From: Rufibacter tibetensis
GTDB taxonomy: Bacteria > Bacteroidota > Bacteroidia > Cytophagales > Hymenobacteraceae
DNA: 64,000 bases
Assembly (NCBI RefSeq): GCF_001310085.1
Contig: NZ_CP012643.1
Location: forward strand, 3,641,501 to 3,705,500
Direction: 5' to 3'
Below are positions 1 to 9,434 of the stretch, one piece after another. Both the position numbers and the translations under genes were made by a program. The notes under the pieces are model-generated. The model saw only the letters and a list, made by a program, of their open reading frames with translations. It had not been told where the DNA came from and ran no database searches. Positions within the stretch are counted from its first letter, which is position 1, and each line of letters starts with the position of its first letter.

Positions 1-737
1 ATAGCGATGGCACGTGGTTTTGTAGAGCCAATGCACAACAGCACCGCATCATACTTCCGGTACAACTTCTTGAGGGTGGTGTCTTGCCCTATTTTGCGGT
101 TGTACTTGAACTTGATGCCTTCCGCTTCCAGAATGACCAGGCGGCGGTCAATGGTCCATTTTTCCAGTTTGAAATCAGGAATGCCGTAGCGGAGCAAACC
201 ACCGGCTTTCTCGTCTTTCTCAAACACGGTGACCTTGTGCCCGGCTTTGTTCAATTGGGCAGCAGCAGCTAGTCCGGCGGGGCCAGACCCTACCACCGCT
301 ACTTTCTTGCCCGTTCTTTGAAGGGGAGGCTCAGGTTTTACCAAGCCCATTTCAAATGACTTCTCGGCAATAGATTTCTCTATGTGCTCAATGGTCACGG
401 CCGGTTTGTTGATAGACAGCACGCAGCTGCTCTCGCACGGAGCAGGGCAAATGCGGCCGGTAAACTCCGGGAAGTTATTCGTGCGGTACAGCACCCTGAT
501 GGCCCGTTCCCAATCTCCCTCAGACACCGCATCATTGAAATCCGGGATCAGGTTGCCTAGTGGGCAGCCGTTGTGGCAAAAGGGAATACCGCAGTCCATG
601 CAGCGGGATGCCTGTTGCTTGGTCTTCTCCTCAGGAAAGGGAAGGTAAATCTCGTTAGAGTCGTTCACCCGAACTTTAGGATCGCGGGTTCCGGGTAGCT
701 CCCGGTTGTATTTTAAGAATCCGTCTGCTATTCCCAT
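1..737 (-). CDS. gltD: Glutamate synthase small subunit (partial, C-terminus outside window)
   Basis: This subunit feeds NAD(P)H electrons to GltB for glutamate synthesis. Translating leftwards from the ATG at 737 gives MGIADGFLKYNRELPGTRDP. Next come the N-terminal iron-sulfur cysteines (CMDCGIPFCHNGCPLGN, then GRICPAPCESSC) and a dinucleotide-binding GSGPAGLAAAAQLNKAG motif followed by EKDEKAGGLLRYGIP. That order is typical of GltD and its paralogues. About 245 residues are visible of a family length near 490; the rest lies beyond base 1. Its ATG overlaps the gltB stop by one base (TAATG), so the two are translationally coupled. Stand-alone GltD paralogues exist, but adjacency to gltB makes this the true small subunit. 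Confidence 0.95.
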   Translation of the reverse strand, partial: MGIADGFLKYNRELPGTRDPKVRVNDSNEIYLPFPEEKTKQQASRCMDCGIPFCHNGCPLGNLIPDFNDAVSEGDWERAIRVLYRTNNFPEFTGRICPAPCESSCVLSINKPAVTIEHIEKSIAEKSFEMGLVKPEPPLQRTGKKVAVVGSGPAGLAAAAQLNKAGHKVTVFEKDEKAGGLLRYGIPDFKLEKWTIDRRLVILEAEGIKFKYNRKIGQDTTLKKLYRKYDAVLLCIGSTKPRAIA

Positions 738-3700
738 TACGCCAATATTCTTTCTGTTTCTTTATCTTGTAATTGCAAGGCCTTTTTCAAATCATGTGGC
801 ATCACTTTCCGGAAGTGCTCACGGTGATGGTCCCAGTTTTCAAGGAACTCCTGCGCCAGTATGCTACCGGTATAAGCCACATGCTCCTGCAGTTTCTGTA
901 CAATCCAGCTTAAGTCTTCTGCTTCTGGATCTTCCAACCCCACCATGTCCAGGTTGCATTGCTCTACATGGCTAGGATCTGGCGCGTAGAGATACGCCAT
1001 ACCACCACTCATGCCCGCCGCGAAGTTTTTTCCAATAGCACCCAGCACCAGTACCTTTCCGCCGGTCATGTACTCGCAACCGTGGTCGCCAATGCCTTCC
1101 ACTACCGCCTCAGCGCCGGAGTTCCGCACGCAGAAGCGCTCACCAGCCAACCCGTTGATGTACACTTTGCCGGAGGTGGCGCCGTAAAGGGCCACGTTGC
1201 CGGTAATGATGTGTTCATGGGGCAGGTAGTTACTTTCCTTGAAAGGCTGCAAAATCAACTTGCCTCCAGAAAGCCCTTTGCCCAGGTAGTCATTGGCCTC
1301 GCCGTATAACTTAAAGGAAATACCCGGTGCTAAAAACGCCCCAAAGCTTTGACCCGCTGAGCCATAGAACTGAGCTCTAAAGCTGTCTTCCGGTAAGCCG
1401 TGCTTCCCAAAATTTTTGGAGATCTCATATGACAACATGGTGCCCGTTGACCGGTCCACGTTGATGATGCGGTATTCCACTTCGGTGTTGCCTTTCTTCA
1501 AATCACGGATAAGCTTTCTGTCCAAGACTTTGCTTATCTCATGGTCCTGCTCAATCTGCTTGTAAGTACCCACGTTTCTTGGCGCGTACTCCTGGTAGAA
1601 GATAGGGGAGAGGTCCAGGTTCTTCAGTTTCCAATGGTTTAGGTCGGTTCTGATCTTTAATACCTGTGACTGGCCCACCATTTCATTGATGGTTCTGAAG
1701 CCTAGAGAAGCCATGATCTGCCGTAATTCCATGGCCAGGAAGGTGAACAGGTTCACCACGTGGTCAGGGTCGCCGGTGAAAAGGGCGCGCAGTTCTGGGT
1801 TCTGCGTAGCGATACCTACCGGGCAAGTGTTCAGGTGGCATTTACGCATCATGATACAGCCTTCGGTGATCAAAGCAGCAGTTGCTACGCCGTACTCCTC
1901 GGCTCCCAGCAGGGTAGCTACGGCCAGGTCATAGCCGGTCAGAATCTTGCCATCGGTCTGCAACACCACGCGGCTGCGCAGGTTGTTTTTGATAAGCGTC
2001 TGGTGCGCTTCAGCCAAGCCAATCTCCCAAGGAAGGCCTGTATGGCGGATAGAGCTCAGCGGACTTGCGCCAGTACCTCCATCAGCCCCCGAAATCATGA
2101 TAGCATCGGCTTTGGCTTTGGCAACGCCTGAGGCGATGGTTCCTACGCCTGCCTCAGCCACCAATTTCACGTTGATGCGGGCTCTTGGGTTAGCGTTTTT
2201 CAGATCGAAGATCAGCTGTTTTAAATCTTCAATGGAGTAAATGTCATGGTGCGGCGGCGGTGAAATCAAACCTACACCCGGGGTAGAGCAACGCACTTTG
2301 GCAATCCAATGGTCTACTTTATGACCTGGTAACTGACCGCCTTCGCCTGGCTTAGCACCTTGGGCAATCTTGATCTGGATTTCATCGGCGTTGGCCAGAT
2401 AGTGGCTGGTAACGCCAAACCGGCCGGAAGCTACCTGTTTCACTCTGGAAATTTCTGAATCTCCGTTTGGTTTACGGGTATACCGTGCCTCATCTTCCCC
2501 GCCTTCGCCGCTATTGCTTTTACCGCCAATGCGGTTCATGGCAATGGCCAGCGTACTATGCGCTTCATAGGAAATAGACCCGAACGACATGGCACCCGTA
2601 GCGAAACGTTTCAGGATAGCCGATACTGGTTCTACCTCTTCCAACGGCACTGACTGCCGCTTCCGGAACTCAAACAGGTTACGGAGCGTGATAGTCGTTT
2701 CCTGCTGGTGCTCCCGGATAGATTTGGAGTACTCTTTATAAAGCAGGTAGTCATTTATACGGGTGGACTTCTGAAGCAAGTGAATCACCCTAGGCGTGAG
2801 CAAGTGCTCCTCGCCATCACGGCGCCACTGGTAGTACCCACCAGATTCCAACAGGTTCTCCATGTCTGGATAAGCCGATTGGTGTTTGGTCAACGCCTCA
2901 CGCTCCAAGTCTTCAAAGTTTAGTCCTTCTAACCGGTTGGTGGTACCTTTGAAACACTTTTCTATTACTTCCTGCCCGAAGCCAAGAATTTCAAAAATCT
3001 GGGCTCCCTGGTAAGACTGCAGCGTACTGATTCCCATTTTAGAGAGGATTTTCAATAGGCCGTTATCCACCGCTTTGATGAAGTTCTGGAAATAATATGT
3101 GTAAGGCTTCTCATTGTCCAGCTTGTGCTGGTCATGCAGGCTCTTGATGGTATCATACACCAGGAACGGATACACCGCACTGGCGCCATAGCCAATAATG
3201 GTGGCGAAATGGTGGGTTTCCCAGGCGTCACCCGCCTCTACTACCAGCCCTGCTTTGGTACGCAGGCGCTTCTCAATAAGATGGTGGTGCACGGCACCTA
3301 CGGCCAACAAGGACGGGATAGCTGCCCGTTGCTCCTGAACATTACGGTTAGAGATGATCAGGATTTTCTTGCCGGCTCGTACCGCGGCTTCTGCATCTGC
3401 GCAGATGCGGTCAATGTCCCGCTGCAAGTTCCCTATTTCGCGGGTAGAGAAAGTCGCATCAATGGTTTCGTGCTCAAAGCCTTCTTCTTTCAGGAATACC
3501 AGTTTCTGGAACTCCACTGGGTCCATCACCGGCTGGGATATATGAATCTGGCGCGTATGCAGCTCACTTTCATCCAGAATGTTCAACGACTCACCCACGC
3601 GGGTGAACAAGGACATCACCAGGCGTTCACGGATGGAGTCAATAGGCGGGTTACTTACCTGCGCGAAGAACTGCTTGAAGTAATGCGATACATGTTGGCT

Positions 3701-5242
3701 ATGGTGCGAGAGTACAGCTAACGGAGTATCAGACCCCATGCTGCCTACCGGCTCGTAACCTGTGGCGGCCATAGGTTCTACCAGCATCTTCAGGTCTTCA
3801 CGGGTATACCCGTAAGATTTTTGGCGCTGGCGTAATTCCTCAGGGGTGCAAGGCTGTAACAATACTTTGGGTTCTGGACGCAAACGCAGTTTGATGCGGT
3901 TTTTCTGAATCCAGTCAAAATACGGCTTATCATTGCAGACCATTTGTTTGACTTCCTCGTCTTCAAAGATGCGGTTCTGCGAAATGTCTGCCAGAAGCAT
4001 TTTGCCGGGCTGCAGGCGGCCGCGTTTGATCACGTCTTTAGGGTCAACGCATAAGGCACCGGCTTCAGAAGCCATTACCAGGCGGCCTTGTTTTGTCAGG
4101 CAATAACGCACGGGACGCAGGCCGTTTCTGTCCAGAGTGGCCCCAATCTGGGTTCCATCGGTAAAGAAAAGGGCAGCTGGACCATCCCAGGGCTCCATCA
4201 AAGACGCATGGAATTTATAGAACGCCTTTTTATAGGTGTCCATGTGCGGGTTGTTCTGCCAGGCTTCCGGCACCAGCATCATCATTACGTGGGGTAAAGG
4301 ACGGCCAGAAAGCGTTAGTAGTTCTACCAGGGCGTCTAAGTTGGCAGAATCAGAATCTTCAGGGTTGGTGACTGGCAAAAGCCACTGCATTTCTTCCTCG
4401 GTGAACAGAGGAGAAGACATAAGGGCTTCCTTGGACTTCATCTTGTTCACGTTTCCTCTGATGGTGTTGATCTCACCGTTGTGCGCAATAAAGCGGAACG
4501 GCTGGGCTAAGCGCCAGTTAGGGAACGTGTTGGTAGAGAAGCGGGAGTGTACCACCGCAATTGCTGATTTAAAATCAGAGTGGCGCAGGTCAAGGTAATA
4601 GCGCTCCAGCTGATCAGTTTTGAGCTGTCCTTTATAAATAATAGTGCGGGAAGAGAAACTGGCAATGTAGAAAGTGCCATTTTCGCCGCGTACGTTCTTG
4701 CGGGTCTCGTTGCTGATAAGGTTGCGCAGCACGAACAACTTGCGTTCCAGGTCTTCTCCTTTTATAGTAGGGTCCACTGGCTGCACAAACACCTGCTCAA
4801 TGTAAGGCTCCACCGCCTTGGCTTCGTGGCCCGGTACCTGGCTGTTCACCGGCACTAAGCGGTAGCCGATCAGGCTTAAGCCTAATTTGCGCAGGCAGCT
4901 ATTGAGCACTTTTCGGGATTTCTCCCGCAATTCATACACAATAGGGAAGAAGACCATGCCCACGCCGTAGCTTCCCTCGGGAGGAAGGTTAATGGCAAAT
5001 TCGGCAAGTTCTTTTCTGAAGAATTCGTGGGGTAATTGTACTAAGATTCCGGCTCCGTCTCCGGTCTCGGGGTCGCTGCCGGTGGCACCACGGTGCTCCA
5101 TGTTTTTAAGCATGGTCAACGCGTCCTTTACCGTGGCATGGGATTTTACCCCATCAAGATTGACGACACATCCAACACCGCAAGCATCGTGCTCTAACTC
5201 GGGTGTGTACAACCCTTTGGTAAGCTTTTCGACCTGATTCAT
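737..5242 (-). CDS. gltB: Glutamate synthase large subunit
   Basis: This subunit releases ammonia from glutamine and transfers it to 2-oxoglutarate, the GOGAT half of ammonia assimilation in the cytoplasm. The protein is 1501 aa, the usual length. A short propeptide ends before HDACGVGCVV, so the catalytic cysteine of the class II glutamine amidotransferase is near residue 21. The central and FMN-binding synthase domains follow (KPGEGGQLPGHKV, SGADGGTGASPLSS near 950-1060). The 3Fe-4S ligands are in CIMMRKCHLNTCPVG, and a C-terminal GXGXG beta-helix ends the protein. The start ATG at 5242 has an A-rich AAAAAAGG just upstream. It is followed by gltD with a one-base overlap, forming a gltBD operon. 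Confidence 0.97.
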   Translation of the reverse strand: MNQVEKLTKGLYTPELEHDACGVGCVVNLDGVKSHATVKDALTMLKNMEHRGATGSDPETGDGAGILVQLPHEFFRKELAEFAINLPPEGSYGVGMVFFPIVYELREKSRKVLNSCLRKLGLSLIGYRLVPVNSQVPGHEAKAVEPYIEQVFVQPVDPTIKGEDLERKLFVLRNLISNETRKNVRGENGTFYIASFSSRTIIYKGQLKTDQLERYYLDLRHSDFKSAIAVVHSRFSTNTFPNWRLAQPFRFIAHNGEINTIRGNVNKMKSKEALMSSPLFTEEEMQWLLPVTNPEDSDSANLDALVELLTLSGRPLPHVMMMLVPEAWQNNPHMDTYKKAFYKFHASLMEPWDGPAALFFTDGTQIGATLDRNGLRPVRYCLTKQGRLVMASEAGALCVDPKDVIKRGRLQPGKMLLADISQNRIFEDEEVKQMVCNDKPYFDWIQKNRIKLRLRPEPKVLLQPCTPEELRQRQKSYGYTREDLKMLVEPMAATGYEPVGSMGSDTPLAVLSHHSQHVSHYFKQFFAQVSNPPIDSIRERLVMSLFTRVGESLNILDESELHTRQIHISQPVMDPVEFQKLVFLKEEGFEHETIDATFSTREIGNLQRDIDRICADAEAAVRAGKKILIISNRNVQEQRAAIPSLLAVGAVHHHLIEKRLRTKAGLVVEAGDAWETHHFATIIGYGASAVYPFLVYDTIKSLHDQHKLDNEKPYTYYFQNFIKAVDNGLLKILSKMGISTLQSYQGAQIFEILGFGQEVIEKCFKGTTNRLEGLNFEDLEREALTKHQSAYPDMENLLESGGYYQWRRDGEEHLLTPRVIHLLQKSTRINDYLLYKEYSKSIREHQQETTITLRNLFEFRKRQSVPLEEVEPVSAILKRFATGAMSFGSISYEAHSTLAIAMNRIGGKSNSGEGGEDEARYTRKPNGDSEISRVKQVASGRFGVTSHYLANADEIQIKIAQGAKPGEGGQLPGHKVDHWIAKVRCSTPGVGLISPPPHHDIYSIEDLKQLIFDLKNANPRARINVKLVAEAGVGTIASGVAKAKADAIMISGADGGTGASPLSSIRHTGLPWEIGLAEAHQTLIKNNLRSRVVLQTDGKILTGYDLAVATLLGAEEYGVATAALITEGCIMMRKCHLNTCPVGIATQNPELRALFTGDPDHVVNLFTFLAMELRQIMASLGFRTINEMVGQSQVLKIRTDLNHWKLKNLDLSPIFYQEYAPRNVGTYKQIEQDHEISKVLDRKLIRDLKKGNTEVEYRIINVDRSTGTMLSYEISKNFGKHGLPEDSFRAQFYGSAGQSFGAFLAPGISFKLYGEANDYLGKGLSGGKLILQPFKESNYLPHEHIITGNVALYGATSGKVYINGLAGERFCVRNSGAEAVVEGIGDHGCEYMTGGKVLVLGAIGKNFAAGMSGGMAYLYAPDPSHVEQCNLDMVGLEDPEAEDLSWIVQKLQEHVAYTGSILAQEFLENWDHHREHFRKVMPHDLKKALQLQDKETERILA

Positions 5243-5664
5243 TCCTTTTTTGTCTGGTTCGGGTAGGGTGAATCAGTAATTTATCAAAGGATTTTCAAGA
5301 AATCAAGTAGTATTTTAAAAATAGTTTAACAAACAAGTGTTAGGGTTAAAAAGTTGTTAAGTAAAGAGGCTTTATTGTTGTATGTTTTCAAAATATTAAG
5401 CTTGTGTAGCTACTTTGTTAACAAAATGAAAATAGGCTCTTTAAAGTTTTTTTATATGTTTGATCCCTAGATGATTGTGAAAATGATAGAATTTAAGGTA
5501 AGTCCTAAAAAGAAGCATTAATGGTACTTACCGCAAGTTTTAGGCGGTTTATTTCAAAATATAAGAAAAACACAAAGTCTCTCTGGTTATTGGACGAGAT
5601 CAAAACTAAAGGGTAGAGTAAAGATCATGGAAAAGCTTTCCTCAGGAGGAGGGTATTTTGTGAA
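5243..5664. other. Intergenic region upstream of gltB, no gene seen
   Basis: These 422 bases are AT-rich and carry no convincing ORF or RNA gene. They should hold the gltBD promoter. A TAGTTTTG (-7-like) match lies on the minus strand at 5601-5608, but no -33 partner is visible at the right distance, so no promoter is called. Confidence 0.5.
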
Positions 5665-6156
5665 CTACTTTTTAGAGGCTTCTTCCCGGACTCTTTCCAG
5701 AAAATAGATAAGAAACAGGGCGAGTACATTTACGGTCACAAAAGAGGCCCCGGTGTTGGTGCCAAAGCTGAAACTAAAGGAGGACAAAGAGAACCTGAAC
5801 TTGAAAACCCAGCTTAAAAGAAAATCTATGCCCACTCCAATTTTAATCCCGGATACATAATTATAAGCCAGACCAGCTACCCCAAAACCAATGACTTGCA
5901 AGACCTGGTTGACCAGCGAGAAGGTGTACCCTTTCCGTTTCCGCTGCAAAAGCGAGAAACCACAGAAAATAGAAAAGCTATACAAGAGGGCCGCGATACC
6001 GATGCCTACCCAGGTAGAAGGAGAGGGGTTTTGCAGCTGTGGAATCATCTTGAGGAACAGACCCAGGCCCAACACGCCACCCGCTATCTGGTAGATGGCC
6101 ATGAGTAAGAGAAGGGGGGAGTCTTTTTGTAATGCAGATGAAGGGTTCTGTTTCAT
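5665..6156 (-). CDS. Small integral membrane protein, unknown function
   Basis: I do not recognise a named family. The 163-aa product has about four hydrophobic segments: residues ~15-35 (PLLLLMAIYQIAGGVLGLGLF), ~50-68, ~82-100 and ~138-155 (VNVLALFLIYFLERV). Between the third and fourth is a polar F/S-rich loop (KFRFSFSS-like). The C-terminus is basic. It probably sits in the inner membrane. It lies downstream of the RND operon on the same strand, but a hairpin terminator at 6181-6211 separates them, so it is likely transcribed on its own. Confidence 0.7.
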   Translation of the reverse strand: MKQNPSSALQKDSPLLLLMAIYQIAGGVLGLGLFLKMIPQLQNPSPSTWVGIGIAALLYSFSIFCGFSLLQRKRKGYTFSLVNQVLQVIGFGVAGLAYNYVSGIKIGVGIDFLLSWVFKFRFSLSSFSFSFGTNTGASFVTVNVLALFLIYFLERVREEASKK

Positions 6157-6180
6157 ATCTCTAAATAAGATGGTCTAGTA

Positions 6181-6211
6181 AAAAGCCCCGGCTTAGGGAG
6201 CCAGGGCTTTT
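6181..6211 (-). terminator. Hairpin terminator after the acrB-like gene
   Basis: AAAAGCCC pairs with GGGCTTTT, and inside it GGCT pairs with AGCC around a short TAGGG loop. The flanking A and T runs make it work in either direction. It sits 20 bases past the acrB-like stop and ends the leftward efflux operon. Confidence 0.75.
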
Positions 6212-6231
6212 CAAGATGTGATACTTAAGAT

Positions 6232-9200
6232 CTATTGGTGATCAAAGTCAATGCCTTGGTGCTTTTCGCGGAGCTGAGCCAGGCCTTTCTTGCCGTAGGC
6301 CAGGCGGGTGATCACCACGTACAACACGGGCACAATAAAGATAGCCAGGAACGTGGCAGCCAACATACCGCCAATTACTACCCAACCAATGGTCTGTCTT
6401 GACACGGCTCCGGCGCCGGAAGCCAGTACCAACGGCACTACCCCCAAGATGAAAGCCAGGGACGTCATGATGATCGGTCGCAGACGAAGACGCACTGCTT
6501 CAATGGTGGCCTCAATTAATTCCATGCCACGGTCTACCCGCTCTTTGGCGAACTCCACAATCAGGATGGCGTTTTTCGCGGCCAGACCAATCAAGGTGAT
6601 CATCCCTATCTGTGCGTATACGTTATTCTCCAGTTTGGGCAGGAACGTAAGCGCTAGGATGGCCCCAAACATACCCAACGGAATGGCAAACATAATGGAG
6701 AACGGTACGCTCCAGCTTTCATACAAGGCAGCCAATAAGAGTAACACCAATATAATAGAAAGTGCGAAGATGTAAATGGTGCTGTTCCCCGCAGAAAGCT
6801 CCTCGCGGCTTAGACCAGAGAAACTGTAACCATAGCCGGCCGGTAAGGTTTGGGCAGCTACTTCTTCCAGAGCCTGCAAGGCTTGCCCACTACTAAAACC
6901 AGGTTTGGCACCACCTGAAATCTCCACAGATCTGAACAGGTTGTAATGCGAGATTACAGCCGGGTTCTCTACTACTTTTGCGGTAATCAGGGCACTTAGC
7001 GGTACCGATGCGCCCTCCCGGTTAAGGACGTAGAACTGGTTCATGTCCTTGATGTCCATCCGGTAGGCGGTGTCGGCTTGGGCTACTACCCGGTAGTTAC
7101 GGCCGTAGCGCGTGAAGTCATTGATGTAGCGGCTACCCATGTAAGAAGACATGGTGGCGTAGACATCGGTCAGGCTGATGCCCAGTTTCTTCACTTTCTC
7201 ACGGTCTACGTCTACGTGGTAGCCAGGAGTGCGGGTATTGAAGAAGCTGTAGGCCATGGCGATCTCCGGACGTTGGTTCGCGGCTGCCAGGAATTGACCC
7301 ATCACGCGCTCCAGGTCTCTGATGTCACCCGCAGTGCGCTGCTCCAGCATAAAACTGAAACCACCCGATTGGCCCAGACCCGGAATAGCCGGTGGTGCCA
7401 CCACTCTGATGTTTGCTTCCTTGATAGCGGCAAAACGTTGGTTCAGGTCATTCATCACGCCCTGCAACTGCATGGATTCTTCCTGCCGTTGGTCCCAGGG
7501 GTGCATCTGGATAAAGAACGTACCGCTGTTCGATTTGAAGGAGAAGTTGATGGCGTTCAGACCAGAAATGGATGTCGCGTTTTTGATCGCCTTCACTTCG
7601 CCTATGATGCCCGCCATTCTTTGAAGGATCGCTTGCGTTCTGTTCGCGGATGACCCTTCGGGTAATTCCACAGAGATAAACAAACGGCCTTCGTCTTCGG
7701 TAGGGATGAAACCAGTTGGTTTCTTCGCGAACAAGCCCACGGTGCCTACATACAAACACACTAGCAGAATCAAGGCCAAAGGAGCTGCTTTAATGCTCTT
7801 CCGAACACCCACTGAGTAAGACTCTGTTGTTCTGGCAAACCAGTTGTTAAAGCGGTAGAAGAACTTATTAATCCCTCTTGATTCGCGGCCCACGTTCATA
7901 GGGCGTAGCATTAAGGAGCAAAGCGCCGGAGTCAACGTCAAGGCCACAAATGCCGAGATCAAAACTGAGATAGCAATGGTGATGGCGAACTGCTGGTACA
8001 AACGACCCACAATACCCGGAATAAAACCTACCGGGATAAACACGGCTGCCAGAATCAACGCGATGGCAATTACTGGGGCAGTGATGTCTTTCATCGCCTT
8101 GCGGGTAGCTTCCCTTGGCGAGAGGCGCTCATGGTCAATGTAATGCTGCACCGCTTCTACCACCACAATGGCGTCATCTACCACAATACCTATGGCCAAT
8201 ACAAACCCGAAGAGGGTAAGCGTGTTAATAGTAAAGCCCAGCGGGATAAAGAAGATGAACGTACCAATAATGGAAACCGGAATGGCCAGGATGGGTACCA
8301 AGGTGGCGCGCCAGCTCTGCAGGAACAGGAATACCACAATGATTACCAGAATCAAAGCCTCTGCCAGCGTGTGTACCACCTCATTGATAGACACCTCCAC
8401 CACCGTCACCGATTCAAACGACACAATGTAGTCTACGTCTGCCGGAAACGTTTTTTTCATCTCGTCCAAGGCAGCGTAAATACCATCGGCGGTAGCCACG
8501 GCGTTGGAGCCCGGGGCCTGGTAAATCAGCATCATGCCGGCAGGGTTTCCGTTAATGGTCGCTTGCCGTCCATAATCAAACTGGCCAAATTCTACCCGTG
8601 CCACATCCTTTAGGTACACCAAAGAACCGTCCTCGGGGTTGGTGCGGATGATGACGTTCTCAAACTGTTCTTTGGTGGTTAAGCGGCCACTAACGGTGAT
8701 GGGGTACTGGAACGCCTGCGTGTTGTATTGCGGACGGGCACCCACCGTACCAGCCGCTACCTGCATGTTCTGTTCCTGGATGGCGGTTACCACCTGGTTC
8801 GCGTTCATGTTGTACTGCGAAAGCTTGTCGGGCTGCAGCCACAAACGCATACTGAAATCCTGACCAATGGCCGTTACGTCACCAACCCCTTGCACCCGCA
8901 GCAAGGCGTCTTTCACGTAGATGTTGGCGTAGTTGTCCAAATACTGAACGTCATGGGTTTTCTTAGGCGAGTAAATTCCGACCACCATCAAAATACTAGG
9001 GTTCCGCTTCCGAACGGTTACGCCCAGACGTCTTACTTCTTCCGGCAAACTTGGCTCGGCCACACTGGCGCGGTTCTGCACATCCAGGGTGGCAATGTTA
9101 ATGTCTGTTCCTACCTCAAATGTCACGGTCATGTTCATCTGGCCGGTACTGGTGTTGGTAGAAGACAGATATGCCATGCCTGGAGTACCATTGATCTGGG

Positions 9201-9402
9201 TTTCTATGGGGGTAGCAACCGTCTGTTCAATGGTTTGTGCATCCGCGCCCGTGTAGTTTGCCGATACCGATACCGTAGGGGGAGAGATATCGGGGTACTG
9301 GGTAATGGGCAGGTTCATCATGGCCAATGTTCCCACCAGCACGATCACAATAGAGATCACAATGGCGGTGATTGGCCGTCTTATAAATACTTCAGATATC
9401 AT
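6232..9402 (-). CDS. RND efflux pump inner-membrane transporter, HAE1 (AcrB/MexB) type
   Basis: This is a proton-driven exporter of hydrophobic and amphiphilic compounds and the inner-membrane part of a tripartite pump. The 1056-aa length matches the family. The N-terminus MISEVFIRRPITAIVISIVIVLVG is the classic first membrane helix. Two large periplasmic loops alternate with 12 predicted helices. LAIGIVVDDAIVVVE, near residue 405-415, carries the paired aspartates of the proton relay, and GAVSRQTIGWVVIGGM marks the second half. It is the last gene of the operon and begins 32 bases after the membrane fusion protein. Motifs point to HAE1 (drug or detergent) rather than HME (metal) specificity, but the substrate cannot be read from the sequence. 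Confidence 0.95.
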   Translation of the reverse strand: MISEVFIRRPITAIVISIVIVLVGTLAMMNLPITQYPDISPPTVSVSANYTGADAQTIEQTVATPIETQINGTPGMAYLSSTNTSTGQMNMTVTFEVGTDINIATLDVQNRASVAEPSLPEEVRRLGVTVRKRNPSILMVVGIYSPKKTHDVQYLDNYANIYVKDALLRVQGVGDVTAIGQDFSMRLWLQPDKLSQYNMNANQVVTAIQEQNMQVAAGTVGARPQYNTQAFQYPITVSGRLTTKEQFENVIIRTNPEDGSLVYLKDVARVEFGQFDYGRQATINGNPAGMMLIYQAPGSNAVATADGIYAALDEMKKTFPADVDYIVSFESVTVVEVSINEVVHTLAEALILVIIVVFLFLQSWRATLVPILAIPVSIIGTFIFFIPLGFTINTLTLFGFVLAIGIVVDDAIVVVEAVQHYIDHERLSPREATRKAMKDITAPVIAIALILAAVFIPVGFIPGIVGRLYQQFAITIAISVLISAFVALTLTPALCSLMLRPMNVGRESRGINKFFYRFNNWFARTTESYSVGVRKSIKAAPLALILLVCLYVGTVGLFAKKPTGFIPTEDEGRLFISVELPEGSSANRTQAILQRMAGIIGEVKAIKNATSISGLNAINFSFKSNSGTFFIQMHPWDQRQEESMQLQGVMNDLNQRFAAIKEANIRVVAPPAIPGLGQSGGFSFMLEQRTAGDIRDLERVMGQFLAAANQRPEIAMAYSFFNTRTPGYHVDVDREKVKKLGISLTDVYATMSSYMGSRYINDFTRYGRNYRVVAQADTAYRMDIKDMNQFYVLNREGASVPLSALITAKVVENPAVISHYNLFRSVEISGGAKPGFSSGQALQALEEVAAQTLPAGYGYSFSGLSREELSAGNSTIYIFALSIILVLLLLAALYESWSVPFSIMFAIPLGMFGAILALTFLPKLENNVYAQIGMITLIGLAAKNAILIVEFAKERVDRGMELIEATIEAVRLRLRPIIMTSLAFILGVVPLVLASGAGAVSRQTIGWVVIGGMLAATFLAIFIVPVLYVVITRLAYGKKGLAQLREKHQGIDFDHQ

Positions 9403-9434
9403 ACTCTTACTGAAAAGCTATTTGGATATTGTTT

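Noticed and set aside
3125-3721. 198-codon plus-strand frame
   Set aside because: It lies antisense within gltB, whose domains are continuous on the minus strand; no family motif is seen.
5601-5608. TAGTTTTG on the minus strand as the gltB promoter
   Set aside because: No -33 element at 19-21 bases and 360 bases from the start codon; not strong enough to call.
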